Assembly: GCA_947595635.1 (NCBI GenBank)
Contig: CANQEU010000015.1
Span: forward strand, 1 to 44,274
Reading direction: 5' to 3'
Length of the DNA stretch: 44,274 nucleotides
From: an uncultured Clostridia bacterium
Lineage (GTDB): Bacteria; Bacillota; Clostridia; Oscillospirales; Acutalibacteraceae
Each line of letters opens with the position of its first letter. The first letter of the stretch is position 1. The position numbers were made by a program, and so were the translations under genes. Positions 24,365-32,416 of this stretch are shown piece by piece. Below the pieces are notes generated by a model. The model was not told the DNA's origin. It searched no databases and saw only the letters and a list, made by a program, of their open reading frames with translations.

Positions 24365-25408
24365 TTACTGAAACAGCTCGTCGTTATACTGCCTGCGGAG
24401 AAATCCGCCGATTTCTGCCCAGGAATTTTTAGCCTCCGGGATAATATCGCCTATCATTTGAAACATATGGAACATTCCGGGGTATCTTGTAAGTATTGCG
24501 CGGTTACCTTGCTTTTTCATCTTTTCATAAATCGTAATAGCGTCGCTTTCAAGAACCTCATACGTTCCAACCTGTATCAGCATAGGCGGAAAATCCTTAA
24601 AGTCGCAGTGAATAGGGCTTAAATATTTGTCGTGAGGGTCGTTGTTGCCGACATATGAAAGTATGAAATCGGGATTGTCGATATAACTGCCGTCGAGCGC
24701 GCCTTTTTTTCTGCCGAACATAGGGTCGTTATAAATATTATATGTAAAGGCGTCGCCCTCGCCTGCAAGATCACACCACGGCGACATACAAACTATGGAG
24801 TTTGCACACGGCTTGCCCTGCTCTATCAGCATTTCCGTAAGAGCTATTGACAGATTTGCTCCGGCGCTGTCGCCGAAAAGAATAATATTTTCAGGCTTAT
24901 AGCCCTTGCTCAACAGCCACTCCCATCCGGCAATTGCATCCTCAAGCGCAGAGGGATGCTTGTGTTCGGGAGCTATCCTGTAATCTATTGAAAATACCGA
25001 CGCGCCTGCGCTTAGCTTTGAAAGCTTGACTGCAACGCCTCTGTAGCAGTCGTTGAATTTCATAAGAAAGGCTCCGCCGTGTATTTGGTAAATTACGCGC
25101 TCCTTGTGCTCGCTGTTGTTGTTTATGAGAAGCTCGGCAGGAATGTTTGCGCCGATATTATATTTTTTCAGCGTATAGCCCTTGGGGGTTTTCCATTTTG
25201 ACGGCTTTAGCGATTCTTTTCTGCCATACTGAACAAGTCCTCCGTTGCGCATTGTAGGCGTTCGGCAAAGCATTCTTGTCGTTTCGGTCGCAATTGAGCC
25301 GATGTTTGTCATGCCCTCGGCCTTTTTTGTTTTTATAGCCATAAAAACACCGGCGAAGAATGCTCCGACAAAGGACAAAATTGTAAAAATCTGTTTTATT
25401 TTATCCAT
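24365..25408 (-). CDS. Alpha/beta hydrolase, HSL-type esterase
   Basis: A 347-residue carboxylesterase-like protein with an N-terminal membrane helix (~9-27) that probably anchors it to the membrane. The oxyanion motif is HGGAF (instead of HGGG), the nucleophile serine lies in GDSAGANL, and the catalytic Asp and His fit EVLESD and GMFHMF near the C terminus. Family members hydrolyse short acyl esters, including acetylated sugars. It lies 29 bases after the Ig-like protein gene on the same strand, so the two are probably cotranscribed. GGAG precedes the ATG. The substrate is not known. Confidence 0.88.
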   Translation of the reverse strand: MDKIKQIFTILSFVGAFFAGVFMAIKTKKAEGMTNIGSIATETTRMLCRTPTMRNGGLVQYGRKESLKPSKWKTPKGYTLKKYNIGANIPAELLINNNSEHKERVIYQIHGGAFLMKFNDCYRGVAVKLSKLSAGASVFSIDYRIAPEHKHPSALEDAIAGWEWLLSKGYKPENIILFGDSAGANLSIALTEMLIEQGKPCANSIVCMSPWCDLAGEGDAFTYNIYNDPMFGRKKGALDGSYIDNPDFILSYVGNNDPHDKYLSPIHCDFKDFPPMLIQVGTYEVLESDAITIYEKMKKQGNRAILTRYPGMFHMFQMIGDIIPEAKNSWAEIGGFLRRQYNDELFQ

Positions 25409-25437
25409 ACCGTTTTCTCCTTTTCAGGGCTTAAGCG

Positions 25438-27204
25438 TCATGCCGTGAAGCCCATATATTTGCTGTAATGACCTGTCTGCCTTTCAAATTCAGCCTTGGT
25501 TATCTTGTTTCCGTCCTGATAATAAAGATTTTCTGAGCCGCTGCTTGAAGAGCCGCCGTCTGAGGACGAGCTGCCGTTTGATGGTTCGGAGCCGTAGACT
25601 ACCTGATAATCGCTGCTGCGCTTTTTGTATTTCCCGTTTTCATACTCGTAAAATGCAAATTTTAATGTTCCGTGAGCCGTATAAATATAGTTGTTTTCGC
25701 TTATTACGATTTTGTCGTTTGCGTTGTTTACAAAGACCTCAATATCAACGTCGCCGCTGTTTTTTGAGTCTGAAAACGCGGTGGTGCGCTCGATTTTTGA
25801 ATTTTTCTCCTTGCACACGTCAAGCTGCACGCTTGCGCCGTTCTTATAATACAGCAGAAGCTCCTTTGTTCCGTCGTCGTCAACGTCCGCCGTCATCGAG
25901 CCCTTAAAGCTGAGGCTCAGGCCGTTTTCCGCCGTGACCGCCTTGCCCTTGACCTCTCTCAAATACTTTGAGAGCATGGCGGAGCTTTCGCGCACGTTTA
26001 TAACGGCTCTCGCAACGGCTGAATCAAGCCCGTTAAGAGTTCCCGTTACTACGCACGAGCCGGAGCGAACGCCGGTTACAACGCCGCTTTCGTTTATCTT
26101 TGCAATTTCCGGCTTGTCGCATTTCCACTCTATTTTATTCATATATGCAGAATCAAGCTTGCACACGGGCTCCAGCTTTACGAATTTTCCCATGGTTACC
26201 GTTTCGTTCCTGCTTTTTATATCGCCCTTGAGCTCACGGCAGCCCTTAGTCATCGCCGACAGCTCGGCAATATAATAAGCCTCCTCGGCTTTTTCGGCGT
26301 CGATTTTAAAATCGCCCTTGTCTACGGTTTTAAGCTCGGAATCCTTATATTTATAAATATCCTCAAATTTGCGTAATGTGCTTTCTCCGTCCGGCGAATA
26401 TACTGTGACGGTTACGTTTCTTGTCCTTGTTTTTTTATCAGGGTCATTTTTGATTGCAGTTGCCTTTATCAGAATATCTTTTTTATCGTTTATCAAAAAT
26501 TCCTCGTCGTAGCTTGAATATTTTTTTTCAAACACGTCTGTGTACGAATCAAAGCTTTTTATTTCACGGGCATTGCCGGCATTATCAAGAACGGCAAGCT
26601 GTGAAAAGACGAAGCCCGACGCGCTTTTAAGTCTGAGCAAAAGCTCAGGCTTGCCGTCGGCGTTAAAATCGTCAATTGACGCTCCCTCAAGCGACAGCAT
26701 AACAGTGGAGCTTCCTCCGGCAGGCTCAAGGCGGCTGTCGGGAATTTTTATCAAATAGTTGTTAAGCTCGTTTACCTTTTCAAGGTATTTATCGGTTACC
26801 TTTATTTTCAGCACGGACTTTACATCGGAATCCGCAACCGACGCCGTTATCTCGCATTCGCCCATAGCAACGGCTTTTACAAGTCCCTTGTTGTCAACGG
26901 AGGCTACGCTGTCGTCGGAGCTGTGCCAGCTTAAATTTGGAATTGGCGCGTTTTCAGGCGTGTATTTTACAGAAAGCTCTGTGCTGTCGCCGCGGTCAAG
27001 CTTGTCCTTTCCGCTTACCGTAAGCGTCTTTATTTTCGGCGGCTGTGTTTCAATCGGCTTTGTCGGCTGTGTTTCAGCCTGAGTTTCCTGCGTTTTGAAA
27101 AACGCGAGCTCCGCCCTTATTGACGGGTCAAGACACACAAGACAGACAATTCCGCCGACAAGAATCACAACAACGACCGAAATAATTATTGCGGCTTTTT
27201 TCAT
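25438..27204 (-). CDS. Membrane-anchored protein with BIG_2 domains
   Basis: A 588-residue extracytoplasmic protein. One N-terminal membrane helix (~4-26) is followed by a Thr/Pro/Gln-rich linker, then a BIG_2 immunoglobulin-like domain (~57-137, with SWHSSDDSVASVDNKGLVKA). A repeat-like module with SIDDFNADGKPELLLRL follows, then a second BIG_2-type domain (~350-405, KCDKPEIAKINESGVVTGV) and a second ADVDDDGTKELLLYY module. The D-x-D-x-D segments resemble calcium loops of FG-GAP/VCBS-like units. A Ser/Gly linker and a 30-residue end close the protein. The internal duplication (BIG_2 plus Asp-rich module, twice) is clear. It is likely a surface protein; ligand unknown. Confidence 0.8.
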   Translation of the reverse strand: MKKAAIIISVVVVILVGGIVCLVCLDPSIRAELAFFKTQETQAETQPTKPIETQPPKIKTLTVSGKDKLDRGDSTELSVKYTPENAPIPNLSWHSSDDSVASVDNKGLVKAVAMGECEITASVADSDVKSVLKIKVTDKYLEKVNELNNYLIKIPDSRLEPAGGSSTVMLSLEGASIDDFNADGKPELLLRLKSASGFVFSQLAVLDNAGNAREIKSFDSYTDVFEKKYSSYDEEFLINDKKDILIKATAIKNDPDKKTRTRNVTVTVYSPDGESTLRKFEDIYKYKDSELKTVDKGDFKIDAEKAEEAYYIAELSAMTKGCRELKGDIKSRNETVTMGKFVKLEPVCKLDSAYMNKIEWKCDKPEIAKINESGVVTGVRSGSCVVTGTLNGLDSAVARAVINVRESSAMLSKYLREVKGKAVTAENGLSLSFKGSMTADVDDDGTKELLLYYKNGASVQLDVCKEKNSKIERTTAFSDSKNSGDVDIEVFVNNANDKIVISENNYIYTAHGTLKFAFYEYENGKYKKRSSDYQVVYGSEPSNGSSSSDGGSSSSGSENLYYQDGNKITKAEFERQTGHYSKYMGFTA

Positions 27205-27426
27205 TTTAAAGCTTCATTCCTTTCAGGGGTAAACGTATATACCTTCGGCATAGGGCGCAGGGGGTTCCTTGTGCCGATTTAATAATCAAAGGCTTAATAA
27301 ATAGTTTCCCCAAACACGCCTCAAATTTTCATATATACACTTTTATTATAAATAAAGCTTAACTCAAGGTCAACAGAAAAACCGACAATTAGCAACATTT
27401 TATCAAGATTAATAAAACATATGAAA

Positions 27427-27451
27427 AACAAAAAGGAGCCTCAAGGCTCCT
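27427..27451 (-). terminator. rpmB terminator
   Basis: AGGAGCC-TTGA-GGCTCCT on the minus strand (27451-27434), followed by a T run (27433-27427). Confidence 0.85.
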
Positions 27452-27470
27452 AAATGTCAGTCAAATTTAA

Positions 27471-27659
27471 TTAAACGGCTCTTGTTACCTTACCTGAACG
27501 CAGGCAGCGGGTGCAAGCGTTTATACGCTTTGGCGTTCCGTCAACTATAGCTCTTACACGCTGCACATTTGGCTTCCATGCTCTGTTTGAACGCTTGTGT
27601 GAGTGGGAAACCTTGATGCCGAAAGAAACACCCTTACCGCAAATTTCACATTTTGCCAT
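27471..27659 (-). CDS. rpmB: 50S ribosomal protein L28
   Basis: A 62-residue ribosomal protein. The conserved MAKCEICGKG start, SHSHKRSNRAWKPNVQ segment and C-terminal RCLRSGKVTR are clear. C4/C7 and C49/C52 form a zinc-binding set, so this is the zinc-bearing form. It is monocistronic with its own promoter (27717-27745) and terminator. AGGAGG lies upstream of the ATG. Confidence 0.97.
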   Translation of the reverse strand: MAKCEICGKGVSFGIKVSHSHKRSNRAWKPNVQRVRAIVDGTPKRINACTRCLRSGKVTRAV

Positions 27660-27716
27660 GTGTCTGCACCTCCTTGATATTTATGGAAAGTTCGTTTTTA
27701 TAATGCAACATTGATT

Positions 27717-27745
27717 ATAATAACAGATTTAGCCGTAGAATGCAA
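27717..27745 (-). promoter_or_regulatory. rpmB promoter
   Basis: On the minus strand TTGCAT (27745-27740), 17-base spacer, TATTAT (27722-27717). A shifted TATAAT is also available a few bases on. The leader is about 50 bases. Confidence 0.6.
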
Positions 27746-27827
27746 GCATTTTTTGCATAAAAACAAATTAATTTTTGAAGAGCGCCTTTGTCTGCCTGCG
27801 AATACGGCGGTGTGACTGATTAATAAT

Positions 27828-29567
27828 TCACAGCCTGCAAACGGCGCAGCCTCCGCTTAAAAGCTTGTCGCCGTCAATGCCCCTTGAAAACAGTATTTCC
27901 TTATATCCGTCAAGCGGCATAGGCTCCTTGTCGGCGTTTATCGCGACAAGCAGCTTGCCTGCCTTTATGAATTTAAACATTCTGTTGTCGCCGTTGTTTA
28001 AAAATTCAATGTCATACGCCCTAAGCTCAGGATTTTCCTTTCTTATTCTTATAAGCGTCTTTACCTGAGATATTATATCGTCGTATTTTCCTCCGTCAAG
28101 CTCGTCCCACGGCATACAGCGCCTGCAATCGGGATCGGGCCCGCCGTCCATCATGATCTCTGTTCCGTAATAAATACACGGACTGCCGCAAAGCGTGAAC
28201 AAAAGAGTAAGATGCTGGAAAAACGCGTTCTCGTTGTGCTTGCACCTGTAATAAAGCCTTTCGGTATCGTGTGAATCAAGCAGATTGAACATTACCCGCA
28301 CCGCCTGTTCGGGATACATCGTTAAGCAGCGGTTCAGCCCCTGTTCAAGCTGCTTTGAGGTGACGCTTTCATCAAGCCAGAAATCAGACATCGTTTCGGT
28401 CAGAGGATAATTCATTACGGCGTCAAACTCATCTCCGCCAAGCCACGGGTTTGAATCGTGCCAGACCTCGGCAAGAAGATAAATATCGGGATTTATCGCC
28501 TTTACCCTGTCACGCAGGAGCTTTAAAAATTTGTGTGAGACCTCGTTTGCAACGTCAAAGCGGAGCCCGTCAACACCGAAGCTGCCTGTCCAATATTCGC
28601 AGACGCCTGCAAGATAATCCATTACCTCGGGATTATTCGTGTTAAGCTTTGGCATATACTGCGCAAAGGCAAAGGAATAATATCTGCCGTCTCTTGTATT
28701 TCTGCCAAGCGTAACGGGGAATTTGTTTATCATAAACCAATCCTTATACCTTGAGCTCTCTCCCTTTTCCACAACGTCCGCAAAAGGCTTAAAGAGAACG
28801 CCGCAGTGATTGAACACCATATCAAGCATTATCCTTATGCCCAGCGAGTGCGCCTTGTCGCAAAGCTCTTTAAAATCCGATTTCGTACCGAGGCTCTTGT
28901 CTATCTCATAATAATCATCCACGTTATATTTATGGTCAGTTGTGGATTGGAATATCGGATTAAGATAAATTGCCGTTATGCCAAGCTCCTTCAGATATTC
29001 AAGACGGCTTGTTATACCCTTGAGATTTCCGCCGTAGCGGTTGTTGAATTTAAATCCGCTGAGCTTTTCGCTTTTCCAAGGCTTCAGACCTTTTTCATAG
29101 CCGCCTGAACGGGCAAACCTGTCGGGGAATATCTGATACCAAACAGCGTCCCTGACCCAGTCGGGAGTAACGAACAAATCCGCGCTGTTCATCCACGGAA
29201 AGAAAAAATACTGCATTCTCCTGCCGGGAACACCCATTTTGCCTTCCTGATAAAAGCCGTCCTCAAGCAGACAAAGGCGCTCGGTGCCGTCGGAAATAAC
29301 AAAGTAATATTTACACCTTTTGTATTTCGGCTTTATTTTAACCGACCACCAAAGATGATTTTTAAGCTCGCGCCTTTCGCACATCGGCTCGGTTTTTCCG
29401 CTCCAAGACTCCAGACCGCCCATTATTCCGCCGTCAAACGGGTCGCCCCATTTCAGCTCTACGCTTTTTATGTCCTTGCCGGTCATAATGCCTATACATA
29501 TATAGTCTGAATCAAACTGATAACACATATTATCTCTCGCAATGTGAAAAATAGCGTCTTTCTTCAT
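27828..29567 (-). CDS. GH13 alpha-amylase family enzyme, intracellular
   Basis: A 579-residue glycoside hydrolase. An N-terminal beta-sandwich (~1-125) resembles the domain of neopullulanases and cyclomaltodextrinases. The (beta/alpha)8 barrel begins at DAVWYQIFPDRFARSGG; catalytic residues are D338 (DGLRFDVANE), E367 (LLAEVWHD) and D434 (LLDSHDTER). There is no signal peptide and no dockerin, so it should act on imported maltodextrins. The ATG at 29567 is preferred, eight bases after CGGAG; a GTG at 29576 overlaps that ribosome site. It lies 18 bases after the acidic membrane protein gene, suggesting cotranscription. Confidence 0.92.
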   Translation of the reverse strand: MKKDAIFHIARDNMCYQFDSDYICIGIMTGKDIKSVELKWGDPFDGGIMGGLESWSGKTEPMCERRELKNHLWWSVKIKPKYKRCKYYFVISDGTERLCLLEDGFYQEGKMGVPGRRMQYFFFPWMNSADLFVTPDWVRDAVWYQIFPDRFARSGGYEKGLKPWKSEKLSGFKFNNRYGGNLKGITSRLEYLKELGITAIYLNPIFQSTTDHKYNVDDYYEIDKSLGTKSDFKELCDKAHSLGIRIMLDMVFNHCGVLFKPFADVVEKGESSRYKDWFMINKFPVTLGRNTRDGRYYSFAFAQYMPKLNTNNPEVMDYLAGVCEYWTGSFGVDGLRFDVANEVSHKFLKLLRDRVKAINPDIYLLAEVWHDSNPWLGGDEFDAVMNYPLTETMSDFWLDESVTSKQLEQGLNRCLTMYPEQAVRVMFNLLDSHDTERLYYRCKHNENAFFQHLTLLFTLCGSPCIYYGTEIMMDGGPDPDCRRCMPWDELDGGKYDDIISQVKTLIRIRKENPELRAYDIEFLNNGDNRMFKFIKAGKLLVAINADKEPMPLDGYKEILFSRGIDGDKLLSGGCAVCRL

Positions 29568-29585
29568 TTCTGTCACTCCGTTTTA

Positions 29586-30158
29586 TCAGGATTTTTTACG
29601 CAAATGCGTATTTGTGATTATTGTTATGGTAAGTATCACGCCCACAATAATAACTATCCACATTATAAATCCGTATCCTACATATTCCGTCGTTCCTGTC
29701 GAAGTGCCCGATTCGCTCTCTAAAGCGGTTTCGGTCTCCGGCTCTGTTTCATCCTGCGAAACGGCAAACCAGTCGAACCAGCCGCCGTCGTCCTGTGAGT
29801 TTTCCTGCGCTGTTTCGGGCTCGGTCTCAGGCTCGGTCGGCGCCTCGGCGGGCTCGTCGTAATAGTCGCTTTCCGGCTCGTAGGTCGCGTCCTCGCTCTC
29901 GTTGCCGTAGTCCTCGCTGCCGCTGTCCCCGTAATAACCGTCGCTGCTGTCGCCGCCGTAATCCCCGCTGCCCTGCTCGTCCTGAATTTCGCCGGACGCG
30001 CCGCCTATAATATCGTCAACCGTACTGCTGACCCAGCTGTTTACGCTGTTAAAATAATCGTCATATGGCGCCGCAAGCGCGGCGGAAGCAGACGAAAAAG
30101 CAATCACAACGCCGCATAAAGCGGCAAGCACGCCTTTAAGCTTCAACACAGTCACCAC
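29586..30158 (-). CDS. Secreted acidic protein with C-terminal membrane anchor
   Basis: A ~190-residue protein. It has an N-terminal signal peptide ending near ALAA, then a 100-residue low-complexity part rich in Gly, Tyr, Asp, Glu and Pro with repeated ETEPETE-like blocks. One membrane helix (~159-180) and a basic end (HLRKKS) follow, as in proteins anchored with the C terminus in the cytoplasm. There is no ATG; GTG at 30158, 30155 or 30149 are the candidates and I use the longest. It precedes the amylase gene by 18 bases. I recognise no family; a wall-spanning stalk is one possibility. Confidence 0.7.
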   Translation of the reverse strand: MVTVLKLKGVLAALCGVVIAFSSASAALAAPYDDYFNSVNSWVSSTVDDIIGGASGEIQDEQGSGDYGGDSSDGYYGDSGSEDYGNESEDATYEPESDYYDEPAEAPTEPETEPETAQENSQDDGGWFDWFAVSQDETEPETETALESESGTSTGTTEYVGYGFIMWIVIIVGVILTITIITNTHLRKKS

Positions 30159-30275
30159 CCTGAATCCTTAAAGATATGATTCGTTAATTAAGATTATATC
30201 CGTAAGAGGGCAGGTTGTCTATAGAGATACAAAAATTTAATAATTGATTTATAAATTGATTTGCCGTGCTATTCT

Positions 30276-31355
30276 CTACATTTCATCCTTGAGCACCTCG
30301 GCAAGCACCTTACCGAGCAGCTTTCCCGTATATCTTGCCTCGTCAAGAGTATTTACCTCTGTGCCGACCTCAATAAGCAGAGAGCCGGAGTTTATACTCA
30401 TATTATATACAAAGTCGCCGAAATAAAGAGGTCTTGTCATTCCCGGATACATCTGCTCGGCTTTGTTCTGTATTCTGAGGGCAAGACGCAGATTTTCCTC
30501 CCAGCCTTCAAAATCGTATTCGCCGTTTGGGTCATAGCCGCTCATTATCATAACCTGAGCCGCCTTTTTGCCGTCAACCTCAAACACGGGCTTTATTTTT
30601 CCGTCCTCGCCGCCGTAGCCGAGCGAATCACGGTGAAAGTCTATTATAACCTTTATTGACGGATATTTTTCAAGATAGTCGTATATTGTCTGAGCGCTTC
30701 TGTAGTAAGAGCCGTTATAGCTTGGGTCGTCGTGATGAACGGACGAATGAAGCGCCTTTATGCCGTTTTCGGTCAGGCTGTCAGCCATTGCCTTGCCGGC
30801 GGAGGTGATGTTTTCGCCGTCGTCCGTGCTGCGCCCCGTATACTCGGAATAATAAACGCCGTTATCCTGCTGAAGATAAGCCTCGCAGGAATGCGTATGT
30901 ACTATAAGCACCTGCGGTTCGTCTGTGTCCTCCACCTCGAAGCCGAGCGGAGAGGCAAGCTCGCTGTCGATGTCAATATCGAAATCCGTTGTGTTCTTAA
31001 TAGTTATTTCTCCTGCCTCGCCGTAGTGATTTTCTATTACGGGGTACGCCTCGCCGCCGTATTCCTTTATATTTGCTTTAGCCTTGCTCTCGCCTTGCGT
31101 TTCCGCCTCCGTTGCCGGTTGCTGCTCGGACGGCTGCGTAATAACCTCGCTTTTGTTCCTGCTTGCCTCAGCTTCGCCGCCGGCTGAGCCGTCCTTTTCC
31201 GCGGCAGGCATAGCAAGACCTGCCGCCGCCATACATATGCTTTCTCTGTTCGGCAAAAGCTCTGTAAAGCGGCTTAAGGTACAATACGCCGAAAAAACAA
31301 AAACTGCCGCTGCCATAAGCATAGCGGCAGTTTTTCTCCCCTTATCCTTATTCAT
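30276..31355 (-). CDS. spoIIP: Stage II sporulation protein P
   Basis: A 359-residue cell-wall hydrolase of engulfment during sporulation, part of the SpoIID-SpoIIM-SpoIIP complex. An N-terminal membrane helix (~8-28) is followed by a Glu/Ala/Gln-rich linker (~50-110). The amidase domain has H153 and H155 in VLIVHTHSCEAY, H241 in IDFHRD and the probable catalytic E329 in LLIEVGTE. The ATG at 31355 (MNKDKGRK) is chosen; a longer frame reaches back into gpr and is unlikely. AGAGG stands upstream. It follows gpr by 61 bases, the same order as in Bacillus. Confidence 0.94.
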   Translation of the reverse strand: MNKDKGRKTAAMLMAAAVFVFSAYCTLSRFTELLPNRESICMAAAGLAMPAAEKDGSAGGEAEASRNKSEVITQPSEQQPATEAETQGESKAKANIKEYGGEAYPVIENHYGEAGEITIKNTTDFDIDIDSELASPLGFEVEDTDEPQVLIVHTHSCEAYLQQDNGVYYSEYTGRSTDDGENITSAGKAMADSLTENGIKALHSSVHHDDPSYNGSYYRSAQTIYDYLEKYPSIKVIIDFHRDSLGYGGEDGKIKPVFEVDGKKAAQVMIMSGYDPNGEYDFEGWEENLRLALRIQNKAEQMYPGMTRPLYFGDFVYNMSINSGSLLIEVGTEVNTLDEARYTGKLLGKVLAEVLKDEM

Positions 31356-31416
31356 CGCACAACAACCTCTTTTTTCTTCTTGACAATAATTATGCGACAT
31401 ACGGCACGTCCTATGA

Positions 31417-32304
31417 CTAACGCACAAGCGATAAAAGATCGGAGGGCTTCAGCGACGGCTGAAGCGCGGTGTTCACAGCCATTGATATAAGCTTTGCGCC
31501 TCTTTCGACAAGCAGGTCTATCTCGCCCGGAGTAACAACCATTTTTCTGCCGTTCGGATATACGCTGCGCTTTATAAGCTCAACGGAATTATCGTCGCTG
31601 TCAAGCAGCAAATCGGCGGCAAGCGTGAATGCGTCAACAACCGTGGGAATTCCTATTGAAATAACGGGAACGCCGACGGTGTCTCGGTTTATTTTCGCCC
31701 TGTGATTTCCTACTCCGTCGCCCGGTGAAATGCCGGTGTCGGTTATCTGCACCGTGCAGCCGAGCCTTTCAAGCCGGCGTGAGGCAAGGGCGTCTATTAC
31801 GACGACTGCGGCAGGCTTTATCCTTTCGCAAACGCTCAATATAAGCTCTCCTGTTTCTATTCCCGTTTGACCTGTAACTCCCGTTGCAAGCACAGCGACC
31901 GCTCTCAGCCTGTCAAGCCCGGTGCTGCGCGCAATATCGCCCTGTATGTGCCGTGTCGCAAGTATTCTCCTTGCAGATTTAGGGCCGAGTGCGTCCGGGG
32001 TGATGTTCTCGTTTCCGAGTCCCGCAACAAGAACAAGCCCCTTGTCGGGCAAAAGCTTTCTTATCTCCTTTGCGATTATTTCAAGCCTTTTGTCAGCGTC
32101 CTTAAAATCATCCGTCAGGGTTTTCATCTCTGCCGTTATATAGCTGCCCATATCCTTTCCTATATTTTTAGCCGCCTCATCCGTCTTTATAATGAGCGAG
32201 GACATCGTTATTTCACCGTAGTCCTTCCTGTCCACCTCTATGCCTGAGCTGTCGTTTCCGGCAAGCTCTCTCGCCTCCATTGCAAGGTCTGTTCTTATCT
32301 GCAA
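31417..32304 (-). CDS. gpr: GPR endopeptidase (spore germination protease)
   Basis: A 295-residue protease that degrades small acid-soluble spore proteins at germination. The start MQIRTDLAMEAREL matches the family, whose zymogen N-terminal segment is removed during sporulation. VAGLGNENITPDALGP, ATGVTGQTGIETGEL, VIDALASRRLERLG and GVGNHR are characteristic. No ATG is available: TTG at 32304 is chosen, ten bases after AAGGA; GTG at 32313 is too close to that site. A candidate forespore promoter lies upstream. It implies the organism makes spores with SASPs. Confidence 0.94.
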   Translation of the reverse strand: MQIRTDLAMEARELAGNDSSGIEVDRKDYGEITMSSLIIKTDEAAKNIGKDMGSYITAEMKTLTDDFKDADKRLEIIAKEIRKLLPDKGLVLVAGLGNENITPDALGPKSARRILATRHIQGDIARSTGLDRLRAVAVLATGVTGQTGIETGELILSVCERIKPAAVVVIDALASRRLERLGCTVQITDTGISPGDGVGNHRAKINRDTVGVPVISIGIPTVVDAFTLAADLLLDSDDNSVELIKRSVYPNGRKMVVTPGEIDLLVERGAKLISMAVNTALQPSLKPSDLLSLVR

Positions 32305-32336
32305 AATTAACACTTCCTTATTTACTTTTGTATGAT

Positions 32337-32365
32337 TATTATGCTAAAATAAGCTTAAAGTAAAC
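32337..32365 (-). promoter_or_regulatory. Candidate sigma-F/sigma-G promoter of gpr-spoIIP
   Basis: On the minus strand GTTTA (32365-32361), 17 bases, CATAATA (32343-32337). The -10 fits CATNNTA exactly; the -35 fits GNATR in four of five positions. gpr is forespore-expressed in B. subtilis, so this is plausible but unproven. Confidence 0.4.
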
Positions 32366-32416
32366 GTGGTTTGAAGGGCTTAATAAAGGACTGCGATTAA
32401 AAAAGGAGAGGTATGT

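Noticed and set aside
31356-31427. Longer SpoIIP start inside gpr
   Set aside because: The added residues are Cys- and His-rich and unlike the family; the ATG at 31355 has a ribosome site and is followed by the membrane helix.
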